Below, piece by piece: positions 13,315-25,155 of a stretch of 64,000 bases of DNA (position 1 is the stretch's first letter; each line of letters opens with the position of its first letter). The stretch covers positions 503,501 through 567,500 of the forward strand of contig JAYKKI010000062.1 in the NCBI GenBank assembly GCA_039881145.1. Reading direction: 5' to 3'. The translations under genes were made by a program, and so were the position numbers. The notes below the pieces were generated by a model. It saw only the letters and a program-made list of their open reading frames with translations. It searched no databases and was not told the origin of the DNA. Source of the stretch: Druceiella hillmani (taxonomy: Eukaryota; Arthropoda; Insecta; Lepidoptera; Hepialidae).

Positions 13315-14383
13315 TTTTACGTTTTTATTTAAGTATTTGCTTTTCCAGAACTATTTGACGATATTTCGAAGAAAATCCGGAAGTGAAAAAATGCTTCCCT
13401 TTTTTTATAAAAAGTGTTTTTAACAAAAATTGCGGAATATTTTGAATGATATGGAATCTATTGCACCATGCAAATGGAGTTAAGAAAAATAGCACTAATA
13501 TCAAACGTAAAACATACAAGAAGCATGATGTAATAGAGTTAACAAACAACCAAGAATAAAGTGGGCTGCCTACCCTATACACATGGTGGAAAAGAGAAAC
13601 GCCCAAAAAAATTTTACTCCAAACCTTTATTTTCAACACCACGAGGAATATGTTTATTACTCCAAGAAATGTTAATATATTCAAAATTAAGAACTGAGAA
13701 CTATGGCCAAAGGCAAATCATCTTGGTGCAATCTATTAAAAGTTTACCAAGACCCACCATAGGCTGTTGCGCTACTGAAAAGGAAAAATAGTTCTTTTGT
13801 TACGAGAAAACATTTAGTTTTGAAGTTCATATTTTCAAATTATAAATATTAATTAATATTTATAAAATTTTTATTATTTTGGGTTTAGTTGAGTAATTTT
13901 TCATATTAGATTCAAATGTCTTGTGGGCCAATATGCGATTTATAAAAGTGAGTATGTATTATTTTGGAAAATTAATGTTTTTATTGTAGATTGGAACAAG
14001 GGGAAATAATGAAGATATTTTCAATCTGAATTAGACCATTTTTCATATTTTATCGGTGTACTTGTACCGACAAAATGTAACATTAAATGTAAAGTCTGGA
14101 TCTCGTTGGTCTACCAAAAATCTCCAGTTTGCAAACGAAGTGAGCTATAGATATAAATATCTATGCATAAAAAGTAATGCCTACATTGACATATAATATT
14201 TTAAATGTAAAAGTCCCATTCCTAAGAAATAGTAAAAATTAGTTTTCTGCCTAGACATACGTACCACCATATATTTGAAATATTTTGAGTAAAATGCAAA
14301 GGTGTTTTTAATTAAAAATATGAATATAATCTCCAAAGGATAGAAGATTAAAAAAAACGATTGATTATATTTGTATGAGTTCT
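13315..14383. other. AT-rich stretch with unsupported overlapping frames
   Basis: A 119-codon minus-strand frame (13,325-13,684) and a 76-codon plus-strand frame (13,561-13,791) overlap. The minus frame is dominated by F, L, I and V, as AT-rich antisense DNA is. Neither shows a family signature. A decayed transposon is possible, but I could not identify one. Confidence 0.4.
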
Positions 14384-14384
14384 A

Positions 14385-14454
<70 letters not shown>

Positions 14455-14458
14455 CATA

Positions 14459-14513
<55 letters not shown>
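14384..14513. repeat. (TA)n microsatellite
   Basis: Two TA blocks separated by acacatacatatctg. Open frames across it on the plus strand are artefacts. Confidence 0.98.
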
Positions 14514-14516
<3 letters not shown>

Positions 14517-17500
14517 TCAAGTTATTGTTGTTTCTAATATTACGAACATTCCATGCTTGAAATCTGAAAACTAGGAGTTATTGCATAAAACATTACTTTA
14601 GACGTTATAAAATGAAACAGTTTTTTCTTAAGCCTGCAAGGAATATTTGTATCTGTTGAAAAACAATCATGATTGTTCAATAGAAATACGATGTACACTT
14701 CACTCTTGAAATTTTCATATGCACGTAAGTCTAAAGGAAACTTCGCGAGTCATTTAACATACAATTGAAAGCAAAACACAGTTTATAAGTAACCAACAAA
14801 TTAATTAAACTATTTTTTTTATATAATATGAGGTAATCCTTCTTCGTAAATTCACTCCTTGTAAAAATTGTCAGTGGGAAATTTAACCATAACATGCGTT
14901 GCTGTACATATATTCCCGCCAAATGTAGTACATATTACCGCCAAATATAGAAAAGAAAATTCTCCGGAAAGTAAAGCAAGGTTGCGGCATTAGTATATTA
15001 ATGAAAACAGAGAGAGGATTAAATGGACTGAAGGACACTGCTGAGAAATTTTGAAGTTGAATACAAATAGACACAGTATTTGCTGATGTGGGAGTCCGCC
15101 TGAAAGCATCTGTCCTAAGGGAGAAAAGAACACGGTCGGTAGATAATATACCCTCCTATCAACGCTATATGTAAATTCACGGGCTTTTTATGATATAGAA
15201 ATGTCTTAGCCAAGAGTAAGAATTGAGCTTATCTCTATACTTCGTTTGTGGTATGTCGTATAGAGAAAAACACGCAACCTAAAAACACGTGCTATCTAAC
15301 TGTAACGTTCAAAAAACATGGTACCTAAAAAGATAAACTAGAATTATTTTTTACGCATTTTTATTATAAATATATTTTTCATCTAAAATGGAGATAGCAA
15401 GACTTTCTCTATTCATAGTTTGAATGACATTAGTTTTTTAATCCTGTACCATTGAGGGAAATATATAAGTTCTTATTTTCATCCCTTAGTAGTTTCAGCA
15501 TGCGGTATCAACTGTTTGGTTTTAGAAAAAATTAAAAATATTTTTTTTTCTTCAAAGGAACGAGTATTGATTTCAGTCTGGTTAGTACATAACTGGCGAA
15601 TTACGACGTAAATATTATTTTGAACTTAATTTGCCAGACTTAAATTGAAACAATTTTTGTGTCGTAGTGTGGCGTGCCTTGCGAGTTATGTAATGGTAAT
15701 CAGGACTAAAATACCGTGCAGAATTAAGCGATGAATTTAATATACTAAATGAAACTGTTATATCACTTTTAAAATCAAATTATAGCAGCGCGTTTTCTAT
15801 TTGGTACGAAACTCCAAATGCATATCACATTTATATTCTACTGTTGTATACTTTTGCATAACCCATATTTTAATATGGAATATATATTATTTATATGAAA
15901 AAATTTACCTATTCACCGAAGGACATTAAGCCGTTTAAGAGTGACATAAAGACAAAAAAAAACAATAAAAGACAAAATTAACTTTTTATTATATTAGCTG
16001 GGATTAGTAAAAGTATCATGTATTTACATCATCATAAAGTATCATGTACATTATAAACAGCGAATATCCTAATTGAAGAGAAACTTGTATTTATTGTTGA
16101 TTAAGCGCTGAAAAGTAGTTTCTTGGTGTCTCTCTGATATGTGACGTTATCCCAACTTTATCTATTGGTGAAATTTTTCAAGTTGTCGAGTATAGTCAAT
16201 GAAATTTTTAAAAAACCGAACATTATCGTCAATGACACAATTTATGTGTTATCGTTTCGTATGTAAAGGGTAAGGTGATGTTAAAAACTTTGCGTCTATA
16301 ATTAATGTAATTGCAATCTGTTTTCAATTCAAACACTTTATTTCATAATGAACGTGTTTAATTACAAGTCCAGGGGTTATTAGATCCATTGTGACATGTA
16401 TACTTCTAATATGGGTAACTCCCTTTTCCTTACTTTTATCAATTTTGTCATTATGGAATTTTACAGCATAATTCCCATATCCTCAAGAAATATTTAATTC
16501 GTTATTGAATTATTACAGTTATTTATATCTGCTCAATCAAAAATTTACATTTGAATATTTTTTGTAGATCCTTTTAAAATAATTTCCAAGAATTTCTCAC
16601 AAACGCATTTTGATGTCGTAAATCATCATGCACGTATAACATCAGTATTGTCACGGATATTATGGAAAACTAGGCAATTTTTCTACACGTACCAAGTCAA
16701 AATGATACAGGGTCATATGTCTTTACACAAAAAGGTTTTGTCACTTAATTTTTTGGATATAAGGTTATAGACAATATTCTTCTGGACTTCCTAAGTATTC
16801 ATAATAATTTTTAAAGAGATGGGAAATCGGCATAATTTTATATTTAGTTAATGCATTTTTACGTAATGTTATTCAGTTTGATAACAAATTAAGCTGAAAA
16901 CTATAACAGAAATATGCGGTAAAGCAACGGAGAGCACTATTTATTCAAAAAATTAAATTTGAATGTCGCATTAAGAGTTAAAATTTTAAACATCATCAGT
17001 CAAAATTTTAAACCTAATATTACAATTCGAAGACAAAAATGAAAAGTAATTTTATCATTCACAATTAAATTTTAGAGAGGATTTCTTTTTATATACACCC
17101 TCGTTTCTTTTTAAATATTTTAATATTTTCTAGCACTACAATAATAAGAGTGACAATGCATTATCAAATAAGAGATATATGATCATATTTAACTACTGCT
17201 TTCAAACCAAAGTCGATAAAATACAGCACAACTTCTTTATAGTAAAAAGTCACTTAAGTTAGGGCGCACCCCTTTATATTGTCAGAATCAATTTTTTATT
17301 ACGATTTTCATAAGTAAAATGGGTTTAAATTTACTGCCTTATTAGAATGCAATCCACACTACTCTTTCTCGGAGAAAATATCTTAAATTGCGGTACGTTA
17401 AAGTCAATTAATTTGAAGGAGTTTGTTTTATCATATGTTTCGGAAGATAGAAATGCAATTGTCCATTGCATATATATCTTTTGGACTTTGAAATTTGAGC

Positions 17501-18959
17501 TATTTTTCTCATGTAGGTTATTTTCAACATGCAAAATAATTTTGTCCGTTTTATTCAATTTACTTACTGTGTAAGTAAATATTTTTCTGTGTATTAACAT
17601 AGGGAAATATAATGTTTTTTAAATTTATGTGCAAAAAATTTCCTCGAAAAAAATTTTCACCTCCTCTTTTCATATATCTCCCTCACACAAAAGATGTTTT
17701 TTTTATATTTGCTCCATATTAACTGAACCCTCTATCTGTGGCATCTACTTGAAAAATTTGATGGACATAAGTTTGAAACTATAGAGCACTTCTGGTGCAA
17801 AATGTAAATAAAATTGCTTTATGTTTTAGTTGCTGGTACTTTCTTTACCCAATTTCACTGCCACAACATCGAGACACACTTTGAGCTATATATTTTAAAT
17901 CTCCTTAATTTTTCCACTGAAAATAAAAATTAAGCGATAATTTTCCAATAATACCTTAATAATATCTTTGAAAAATATCAAACGAAAATTCAAATTTATG
18001 GGTACTTAACAATCATGGTCGCAGATATAAAATTCATGACACGTAAAAGTTGCTCGACCTGAGTTTTCAGCATACAATGATAAATTTTAGTAATAAATGT
18101 GATACGACAAGTTATTGACAAAAAAGTTTGAGTGTGTCTGAATTTGATATTAAACATAAATTTGAAATGAAATGTGATAAATATTTATTAAAATAATTAA
18201 TATTAGTCTCGAGTGGAATTAATAGATTAAAACATCTATAAAAATGCATGAAACAAATCACAAAAGATTATTCGAATAATATTAAGACAATAAAACAAAA
18301 CGCAATATTATGGAATAGTCATATTGGGGATACTTCAACATAATTTCTTCGCTTGAAAATACTTTCCTCTCGCGGACCACATCGAGTATCTTCAAAAAGC
18401 TATTTTATATTGTAAACATATAATAATATATAATAAAATTAATCGAAAACCTACATTATTTACCTACATATATTTTGACATGGCAACTCCTTCCTAAACT
18501 TTTTTCCAGCATCGTCTTTCTCAATAAATTCCACCCCTCTTTCTTCCTCCACCACTTTAACCTCGTATATAAAATAATACAATTAATATCCAATTGAAGC
18601 AAAATTACTTACATTCGCAAACTAAATATACATAGGCAACCAAGTTATCTGTATTAATTCTGTGAAGGCTGTGAGTAAGCAACATGTCCACGCAGTAAAA
18701 TTGAGCGGGTTAAAAAAAGAGACAAAACTGTCATTAAAAGCAGACAATCCCTAATTCACACTTTTAATATGATAATAATGATGAACTTTGTATAACAAAG
18801 AAGGTTAAATAATTTCGCATCATGAATAGCAGTATTAATTGAGTTATCACAGGAAAAATGTATCATTAGAAACTAAACCCTCTAAAATAACGCAATCTTC
18901 AATTTATGCGGTTGCAATTGAATTTTTTTTCAAAGGTTTATTCGACGTAGTTTTCACAA
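14514..18959. other. AT-rich non-coding stretch
   Basis: No gene I can support. On the minus strand near 15,113 there is an acceptor-like tract, gttcttttctcccttag, followed by a frame open for about 75 codons (TDAFRRTPTSANTVSICIQL... down to about 14,883). No donor or family match accompanies it, so I treat it as weak. The region 15,080-15,180 is slightly GC-richer. Confidence 0.5.
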
Positions 18960-19193
18960 TTAAATGGAACTACGTGATGTAGTATTATTTCTACTCTCTG
19001 TAGTTCTTTACCACGATCTAGCTTTCGTTGTATTATAATATCTTCAGGTGGGCTATTGGCAAAGATCTTTGTGATGCAGCTAAATATGTTGTAATGTGTT
19101 AAAGCTGAAGATGTTGTAATACAACGAAACTTAGTCGTGGTAAAGAAATTAAAGAAAGTAGAAATAATAATACATCGCGTAGTTTCATTTAAA
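18960..19193. mobile_element. 235-bp foldback (MITE-like) element
   Basis: Arms of about 88 bases (18,960-19,047 and 19,105-19,193) are inverted, imperfect copies around a 57-base spacer. Inner edges read atcttcag / ctgaagat and outer edges aaatggaactacgtgatg / catcgcgtagtttcattt. Both arms contain ttcgttgtatta(t/c)aa and tctttaccacga. A partial third arm lies at 55,610-55,665, so the sequence is dispersed and not just a local inversion. There is no coding capacity. I see no clear target-site duplication. It could be a non-autonomous DNA transposon or a head-to-head pair of short repeats. Confidence 0.8.
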
Positions 19194-20550
19194 TATGAAT
19201 AATTAATTTCTACAAAATTAACGCCAAATATATTCAATATAGGATATAGTTTGATTTTTGACGTAAACGAAAAATTTCATACAAGTGCTGTATTTTATCA
19301 GGATCCCAATTTCAAGTCTAAAAACATTTCGGAAAACCTATCAATACAATAGATGAAGGAACATATAAGTGATTTCATAAAGATTCTGCTCTTTTTCTTT
19401 TGAGATACGAAACCCTGAAGTTTAACCATGAGAACTTATAGTGGACATTACAACTTTATTTTAAAACCCACCATTTCTTTTTTTTTCATAGTTCAGTTCA
19501 TAATATATTTTTTATTTATACAGATAGTAATAACACTTACGTTGATTCACTTACCGACAAATACCTCTTAAGTAATCTAAGATTCAAAACTCAACTCTTG
19601 TTGGATCATTGAACTCAGCTAAGATACTTAATTAAAACATATTCACCGTTAATTCAAATATTTATGTAGACCTACTACAATTTACATGTCTTAAGTTTAG
19701 CGGAACTGTACGGAGGTTTAGCAAGAAATTTATTAGCAGTTTATTTCCTATTAGAGTGTCGTAAAACTCAATGCCACCGCTGCTTACTTTGTTGTTTCGT
19801 ATTTTGAAAAACTCTCACGTAATTTAACGTTAAATTACGTCAGATTTTCTACTTGGTTAATAATTGTGAAGTTATTATTAAAATTATCAAAAGTAAAGTG
19901 GTTCATTTTATATTTCTTTTCCTACATAGGGAGCGAAGGGAAACAAAAGATTTGATTGATATAAATATTTGATTTCATTGGAGAAAACCAATGTTTATAA
20001 ATCTTCAATTTTTAAGTTTTCTCCAGTTCATTGATGGTATTGGCTAAATTCAAACAATGCAAAATAAATTGGAGTCGGGTACCAAAAATATGGGAAATAG
20101 CCAAAACTTTTAAAATATATTTGTAAGTCGTTCTTAAAAAAATTATTTTAATACAATGAAAAGTTTTGTTAGGAATTCATATCCGGAGGGTCGAAACGGG
20201 ACCCTTTTCTATGGGACCCTATTTCTTAGGTTTCACCCTTACAAGAAGGCTTTTAACTTGTAAAGAAAATCCAATAGCGATTTGAAATTCATACAAAATA
20301 TGAAAAAAATTGTATTTAAAATAATGTAAAATGTTATATTATCCATATATTTAATCCATCAAAAATGCAGTCATTAAATCTATTTTCATACCAAGTCTAT
20401 CTCGATAGCCCTTATACCTCTAGGCGCTTATATGTCCTGGTCAATATTATAAAAATCTCCTATTTAAAAATGCAACTATATTAGTTGCTAAATGGTAAGT
20501 AAAACAAGTTTTTTATATAGTTTTTTGGTTGTAACAATAGTATGTAAAAT
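19194..20550. other. AT-rich non-coding stretch
   Basis: No gene supported. At 19,755 an acceptor-like tttatttcctattag is followed by a stop-free run of about 68 codons (beginning SVVKLNATAAYFVVSYFEKL), but it lacks a good donor. At 20,185-20,225 the seven-base block gggaccc occurs twice, 8 bases apart, in a GC-richer patch. Confidence 0.5.
19817..19840. repeat. 24-bp perfect palindrome
   Basis: The sequence acgtaatttaac is followed immediately by its exact reverse complement. It has no loop, so it would act as a palindrome in duplex DNA and not as an RNA hairpin. Confidence 0.97.
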
Positions 20551-20980
20551 AGTATGTAAAGTATTATCGGAGTTCGAATAATTATTTGTGCGAACTAGAT
20601 ATATACTTGACCGATTATATTTACAATACAAAATATTCTAAAGAAAAAGTGTCACACTAACTTTGATTATGGTTTACTCACGTGCTAATATAATATCATA
20701 CTCAACATTTATAACGATCTGTAACGATCCACTACGGTGTCAATTAAAATACAAACGCAAACAATAAATTTTAAAAATATGTTTTATCATCTAAAGACAT
20801 GTACATATTGCATCAGATAGTATGTAAAGTATTATCCGAGTTCAAATTATTATTAGTGCGAACTAGATATATACTTGACCGATTATATTTACAATACAAA
20901 ATATTCTAAAGAAAAAGTGTCACTGTAACTTTGATTATGGTTTACTCACGTGCTAATATAATATCACACTCAACATTTAT
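20551..20980. repeat. direct repeat pair, about 161 bp each, spacing 268 bp
   Basis: Copies at 20,551-20,711 and 20,819-20,980 differ at only a handful of positions, for example tatcggagttcgaat against tatccgagttcaaat. The intervening about 107 bases are not part of the repeat. The high identity points to a recent duplication. Confidence 0.92.
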
Positions 20981-21345
20981 TTAAATAAAATATCAACACC
21001 GCTTTAAGATAAGCAAAATTTGAAGTCATATAACCTTGATTAAAAATAGCTGAGCGGGAATGGGCTTGCTATTTTCTGCACCAAATATTATATCCTTGTT
21101 ACTATAATCTCTATAAGGAAATATTTAACGAATGAGAATGTTTGGTGACTTTGAAATACGATAAAAACTATATTCAAGTGAACTTAAATGCTCATTTTCA
21201 GAACATCACTTAAAATTGTAAATCGGTTTTAAATACGAATTATGCAAAGATTTACTTTCATCGTTTTAATGGGTGTCGATTTTGCCTTACCTTCTATATT
21301 TGAAACAATGCTTTAAAAATCATTGTTATATCACTTCACTCGTGA

Positions 21346-21995
21346 GTGTTCCGTAGCCGAACTAGGAATCCCTATTTTTTGTCATGTTCGTATACATGTC
21401 ACAACCGTTTTACTGGTAGACCATTAATGCTATTAAGCTTACATTTTAGCATGTTTATACATATTAATAAGGCCTGTAAAGACATGGTATAATTTTTTTT
21501 GGGTGTAAAATTGGAGATATTTTATCGCATAATCCATTTTGTACAGAAACTATAAATAAATCTTCCAAATATATCGAGCGTCTGCCACGAAGATTTCTTT
21601 GATACTAAGATCCATTCACAGAATACTAAGCTTTTTAAGATACCTTCCCTACGAGTGAAATATGAGTGATTTTTATTGCATACCACGTTGTGTATTGAAT
21701 TATATCTTTAAAAAAAATTGGCGTATGTCATGAACACTTCTTTGCTACTAGGATCCGTTCACAGAATATTAAACTTTTTAGGATTCCTTCCCGAATTGGA
21801 AAATATGAGTGATTCTTAATGAATAGCCCAATGTTTAAGAATTCTATAAATAGATCTTTCAAAAGCGTTGGGCGTGTATCATGAACACTTCTCTAATACT
21901 AAAATCGATTCACAGAATAATAAACGTTTCAAGAAACATCCCATATGTGCAAAACGAGAGTGATTTTTAAAGCAAACCTCATTGTATAGACATGA
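21346..21995 (+). repeat. dispersed-repeat-like block with three diverged tandem subunits
   Basis: It begins with gtgttccgtagccgaac, resembling the start of a repeat family I know from several insect genomes (consensus around gggttccgtagcc, soon followed by tgtca-tgtct-gtc words). From about 21,535 it continues as three diverged units of 143-151 bases, anchored at gcgt in agcgtctgccacgaag (21,577), ggcgtatgtcatgaacac (21,720) and ggcgtgtatcatgaacac (21,871). Each is followed by a ggatcc/agatcc-cattcacagaata-like block and an agtgatttt block. The family assignment is tentative; the tandem structure is directly visible. Confidence 0.55.
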
Positions 21996-23912
21996 AAATT
22001 TGGTAGAAACCCAGCAAAAAAGGCTCAAATCAACTACAAAATTAACTTGGTATTTTAAAACATAAATTGTTTTTTCTGTCAAAAATGTATTTACTTGGTG
22101 GAAAATATGATTTAAAAAGTTTAAACGAACGTTTATACGTGCCTAACACACAGGAACTTTCGAACGGCGAGTTGTAATCCAACAAATTTTTTAAAAATGT
22201 TTTTTTCCATGTTTGTGACTATTATACAATTAAATTATGATAGTAGTAATATCGTTTGTAATTACAGTTTTCTTATTCATTACACGAAATATTATTCTGA
22301 ATTATAACAAGATTTAAACGATCAAATAATATAACAGCCATGGTCATATGTGCAATCAATATTTGAAGATAAATAGTAAAAATATTTGCATTTATTTCAA
22401 AATAATTTCTTTTCCCATTCTTTGCAATATATTAAAAAAATAAATAGTTTAATTAGAAATTATATGTTTCCGTAACGTATAATTGTTTATTGGCCAAAAA
22501 CTTGGCTGAAAATAAAATTGGGTATTTGTTATAGCTTTAAAAACGTGAAAGAATTTTGTATAATTACTATAATGGAAAATAAAAAAATGCAAATTTCCTG
22601 TCTTTGAGATACGTTCGGATCAATGAAAATCGTATTTTCTTAATGTGACTGTGTGAACATCAGACATAAGGTAACATTGCATACATAATTACAAAATATA
22701 ATATTTAATACATTTTTGTGTCCATTGGATGAATATAGATTGAAAAAAATTGTAACAGTCTTTCGCCCATTTTAATAATAGATATTCAAAAATCTTTTTC
22801 GATGTGAAACAAAAGAAACTGTATAATAAGTACCTCAGTATTACTACATTTCACTTAGGAGATTGCTTTTGTCGTCTACCATATTCAGTCCGCCTAGTAA
22901 TCAAGTAAATTTTCATATATGTACGCGACGATTTCCATCGCCTTTTGGGCAAGCACGGCTAACGGGTATTTGCGATGTAGTCGGCAGATAATTAAAAGTG
23001 CTCGCTAGCATGAAAGTGATATATACCCTCACTATAGACGGTCTTCCTTTCTTTAAATAAAGGAACCCAGAAACAGTCATGGCTATGATATGTTCTTAAA
23101 TTATGTTGGAGAAAATTTAATACTGACGAGATGAGTATTATACAATTTTCCAATTAATATTCCAATCGATACAATTATCTTAATGGATGGTAAGAAAATT
23201 AATTTTCAGTTACAATAAATATTCATGTTTTTAAACATTAATATAACACTTTTGCAGTAAGTTTTAAGTCCTAATATTTTATATGTGTTCCTGTAATACA
23301 TTTATTTACACGATCGCACTAAACGAGTAAAAGAAAACTGAATTTTGTGACACTAAATGAAAAATATATCCTGCTTTAATTTTTTATTAGTTGAAAATAT
23401 AAAATAACCTGTAAAACTAAGAGTCGCACCACGAGAGACCCACACATATTTAGATATTTATAAACATTCACGTATTTATATTATATTTATTAATATTTTC
23501 TTTGAACCTATTGACAAATATTTATTTTTCACCACGTAAACGTTTTGCCAACCATATATTTCATAGACGTTAAAACATGGTCCATATTTAAAAATATACA
23601 CAATCGGAGATAATCACTATAGTTTTCTTACAAATTTCGTGTAAGTTTTTTAATTCTTATTTTTTTATTATTTTCATAATTTAGGTTAAATATTTTCGGA
23701 AAAAGTGAAAAGTGGGTTATATAATTTTTGCATATTTTCCAGTAGACTTCTAAAGATATAAAACTTATAAACAAGAAAAAAACCTATTTATGTAGTACTT
23801 ATTGGCCCTTCCAACAACGGCCTGTACCATATACAAAATTAAATAAAAAATACAAGTTTTAATTTAACCTTTCTTCCCTAAAATTGCTCTATGAATATTT
23901 TTGAGTGTTGGC
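21996..23912. other. AT-rich non-coding stretch
   Basis: No gene seen. A GC-richer island at about 22,875-23,045 contains several CpG words (gtacgcgacgatttccatcg, aagcacggctaacggg) but only short frames. It may be a transposon scrap or a regulatory region. Confidence 0.5.
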
Positions 23913-24030
23913 TATTAATATATGTGTAGCTAATATGTGTTACTGCTGTGCCAAATTTTAGATTTCTATCTCAAGCGGTGTCTGAGAAATACGGGTGGGA
24001 CAGACAAATACATGAGTGAGCTTATGAGGG
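23913..24030 (+). repeat. dispersed repeat, copy 1 (partner at 32,997-33,118)
   Basis: It shares an ordered series of words with 32,997-33,118: atatatgtg, then (g/a)tgccaaattt, then cta-tcaagc-gt, then gacagaca and atgagtga-cttat(a/g)g. Both run in the same orientation. The gacagaca...atgagtga ending is typical of 3' untranslated tails of insect LINE or SINE elements in my recollection. No open frame. Confidence 0.7.
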
Positions 24031-24899
24031 TAGGTTCTTCCTGGTGAGGCACAAAACTATGATAAACATAATAAATTTTCTAGCAAGAGACCTACGAAAC
24101 AAACGTAGGTAATCTGACCTAAAACAAAAAGCAAACGCGGAATGAACACTCAATTTATAAACAAATTTTCACACACACCGAAACAGCGATGAACTTAATA
24201 TGTACTTGGATATAAAAGTCTCGTTAAACACGGGGTTTACATTTTTCCAATGAACTTTGCTCTGAAACTTTTTCTTCTGATGTGGTAAAAGAAAAACTTT
24301 TATATAAGGATCGCTTCGACCGGATACGTCCTTTATGGGCAAAACTTTTATCGCAAGTCCAGAACCTGCAAATTACATTTAAGATTTGGCACATATCATA
24401 CTTCATCATGACCCTCATAAAAAGCTTAAGAAGGGATAAGAATGGTAAACTTTTAGGCTTTGTAGTGGCTGAACTTTCCAGGTACGATGCAACTTTACGT
24501 TATTATATTTAAAGAGGCCACTAGGTACGCATCGCAAACAGTTTATGACTGGATATTTCTTTATAAAATCGTTTGATCTTCTAAATAAATTGGACGGTGT
24601 CTGTAATCTCAATTAAGATTGGAAGTTTTACATAAATTTTCGTTATTTTTTTAAATTGGGAAAAGTTACAACAATAGCTAACTTACTTATTGTAGAAGAT
24701 ATCGTAAAATTTACGAAAAAGTTGGAAAAGGTAAGGAGCTAATAATTATAGGCTGTATATTATCAGCGTTTTAATATAAATGTATAGGGATGCATAACTC
24801 CACACCTAATTGTAATAAAAAAATATGTGTAATAACAAATAAAGTATAATTACTTAAGAATGCTATCAATTAATGATGTCCTTTTTAGCCGAGCAATGG

Positions 24900-24901
<2 letters not shown>
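24031..24901. other. stretch with an unrecognised 76-codon frame
   Basis: Plus-strand frame 24,282-24,512 contains [16 protein letters not shown], which vaguely recalls the segment before the first catalytic aspartate of piggyBac-type transposases, but the downstream motifs are absent. Overlapping minus frames are shadows. I do not call a gene here. Confidence 0.3.

Positions 24902-24956
<55 letters not shown>
24902..24956. repeat. (TA)n microsatellite
   Basis: Perfect TA array of about 27 units. Confidence 0.98.
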
Positions 24957-24961
<5 letters not shown>

Positions 24962-25020
24962 CATCGCACACTTAAAAGTTGTACATCAAATAATAAGGAC
25001 ATGAGAAAATTCAAACATAC

Positions 25021-25155
25021 CTCCATGTACAACGATTCGTTAACAACAAAATAAAAACGTAGTTCGTTATAACCAACAATACATAATTTTCCAACAAAAC
25101 CGAAAAACTTGACAAGTTTTACCGGCAACAAATTGGTAAACTGTTTCCATTGCAA
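25021..25155 (-). other. weak minus-strand exon candidate
   Basis: An ATG at 25,155 opens a 45-codon frame (starting MQWKQFTNLLPVKLVKFF) that ends exactly in phase 0 at a strong donor, atggag|gtatgt, with GT at 25,020-25,019. Beyond the donor the frame continues only into low-complexity and (TA)n sequence. The composition is no better than the surroundings and I recognise no family, so support rests on the donor alone. Confidence 0.2.

Noticed and set aside
13325..13684. 119-codon minus-strand frame, the second longest in the window
   Set aside because: F/L/I/V-driven composition, overlapping opposite frame, no motif and no splice signals. A decayed transposon remains possible but cannot be shown.
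17331..17600. Overlapping frames on both strands (89 and 75 codons)
   Set aside because: Neither has protein-like features or splice signals; mirror-strand shadows in AT-rich DNA.
19105..19135. Hammerhead-ribozyme-like core (ctgaaga, 5-bp stem gttgt/acaac, gaaac) in the foldback arm
   Set aside because: There is one extra base between the ctgaaga core and stem II, and no sequence able to form stems I and III was found, so the ribozyme is not supported.
24282..24512. Possible piggyBac-type transposase fragment
   Set aside because: Only a loose resemblance around [12 protein letters not shown]; no catalytic-region motif follows.
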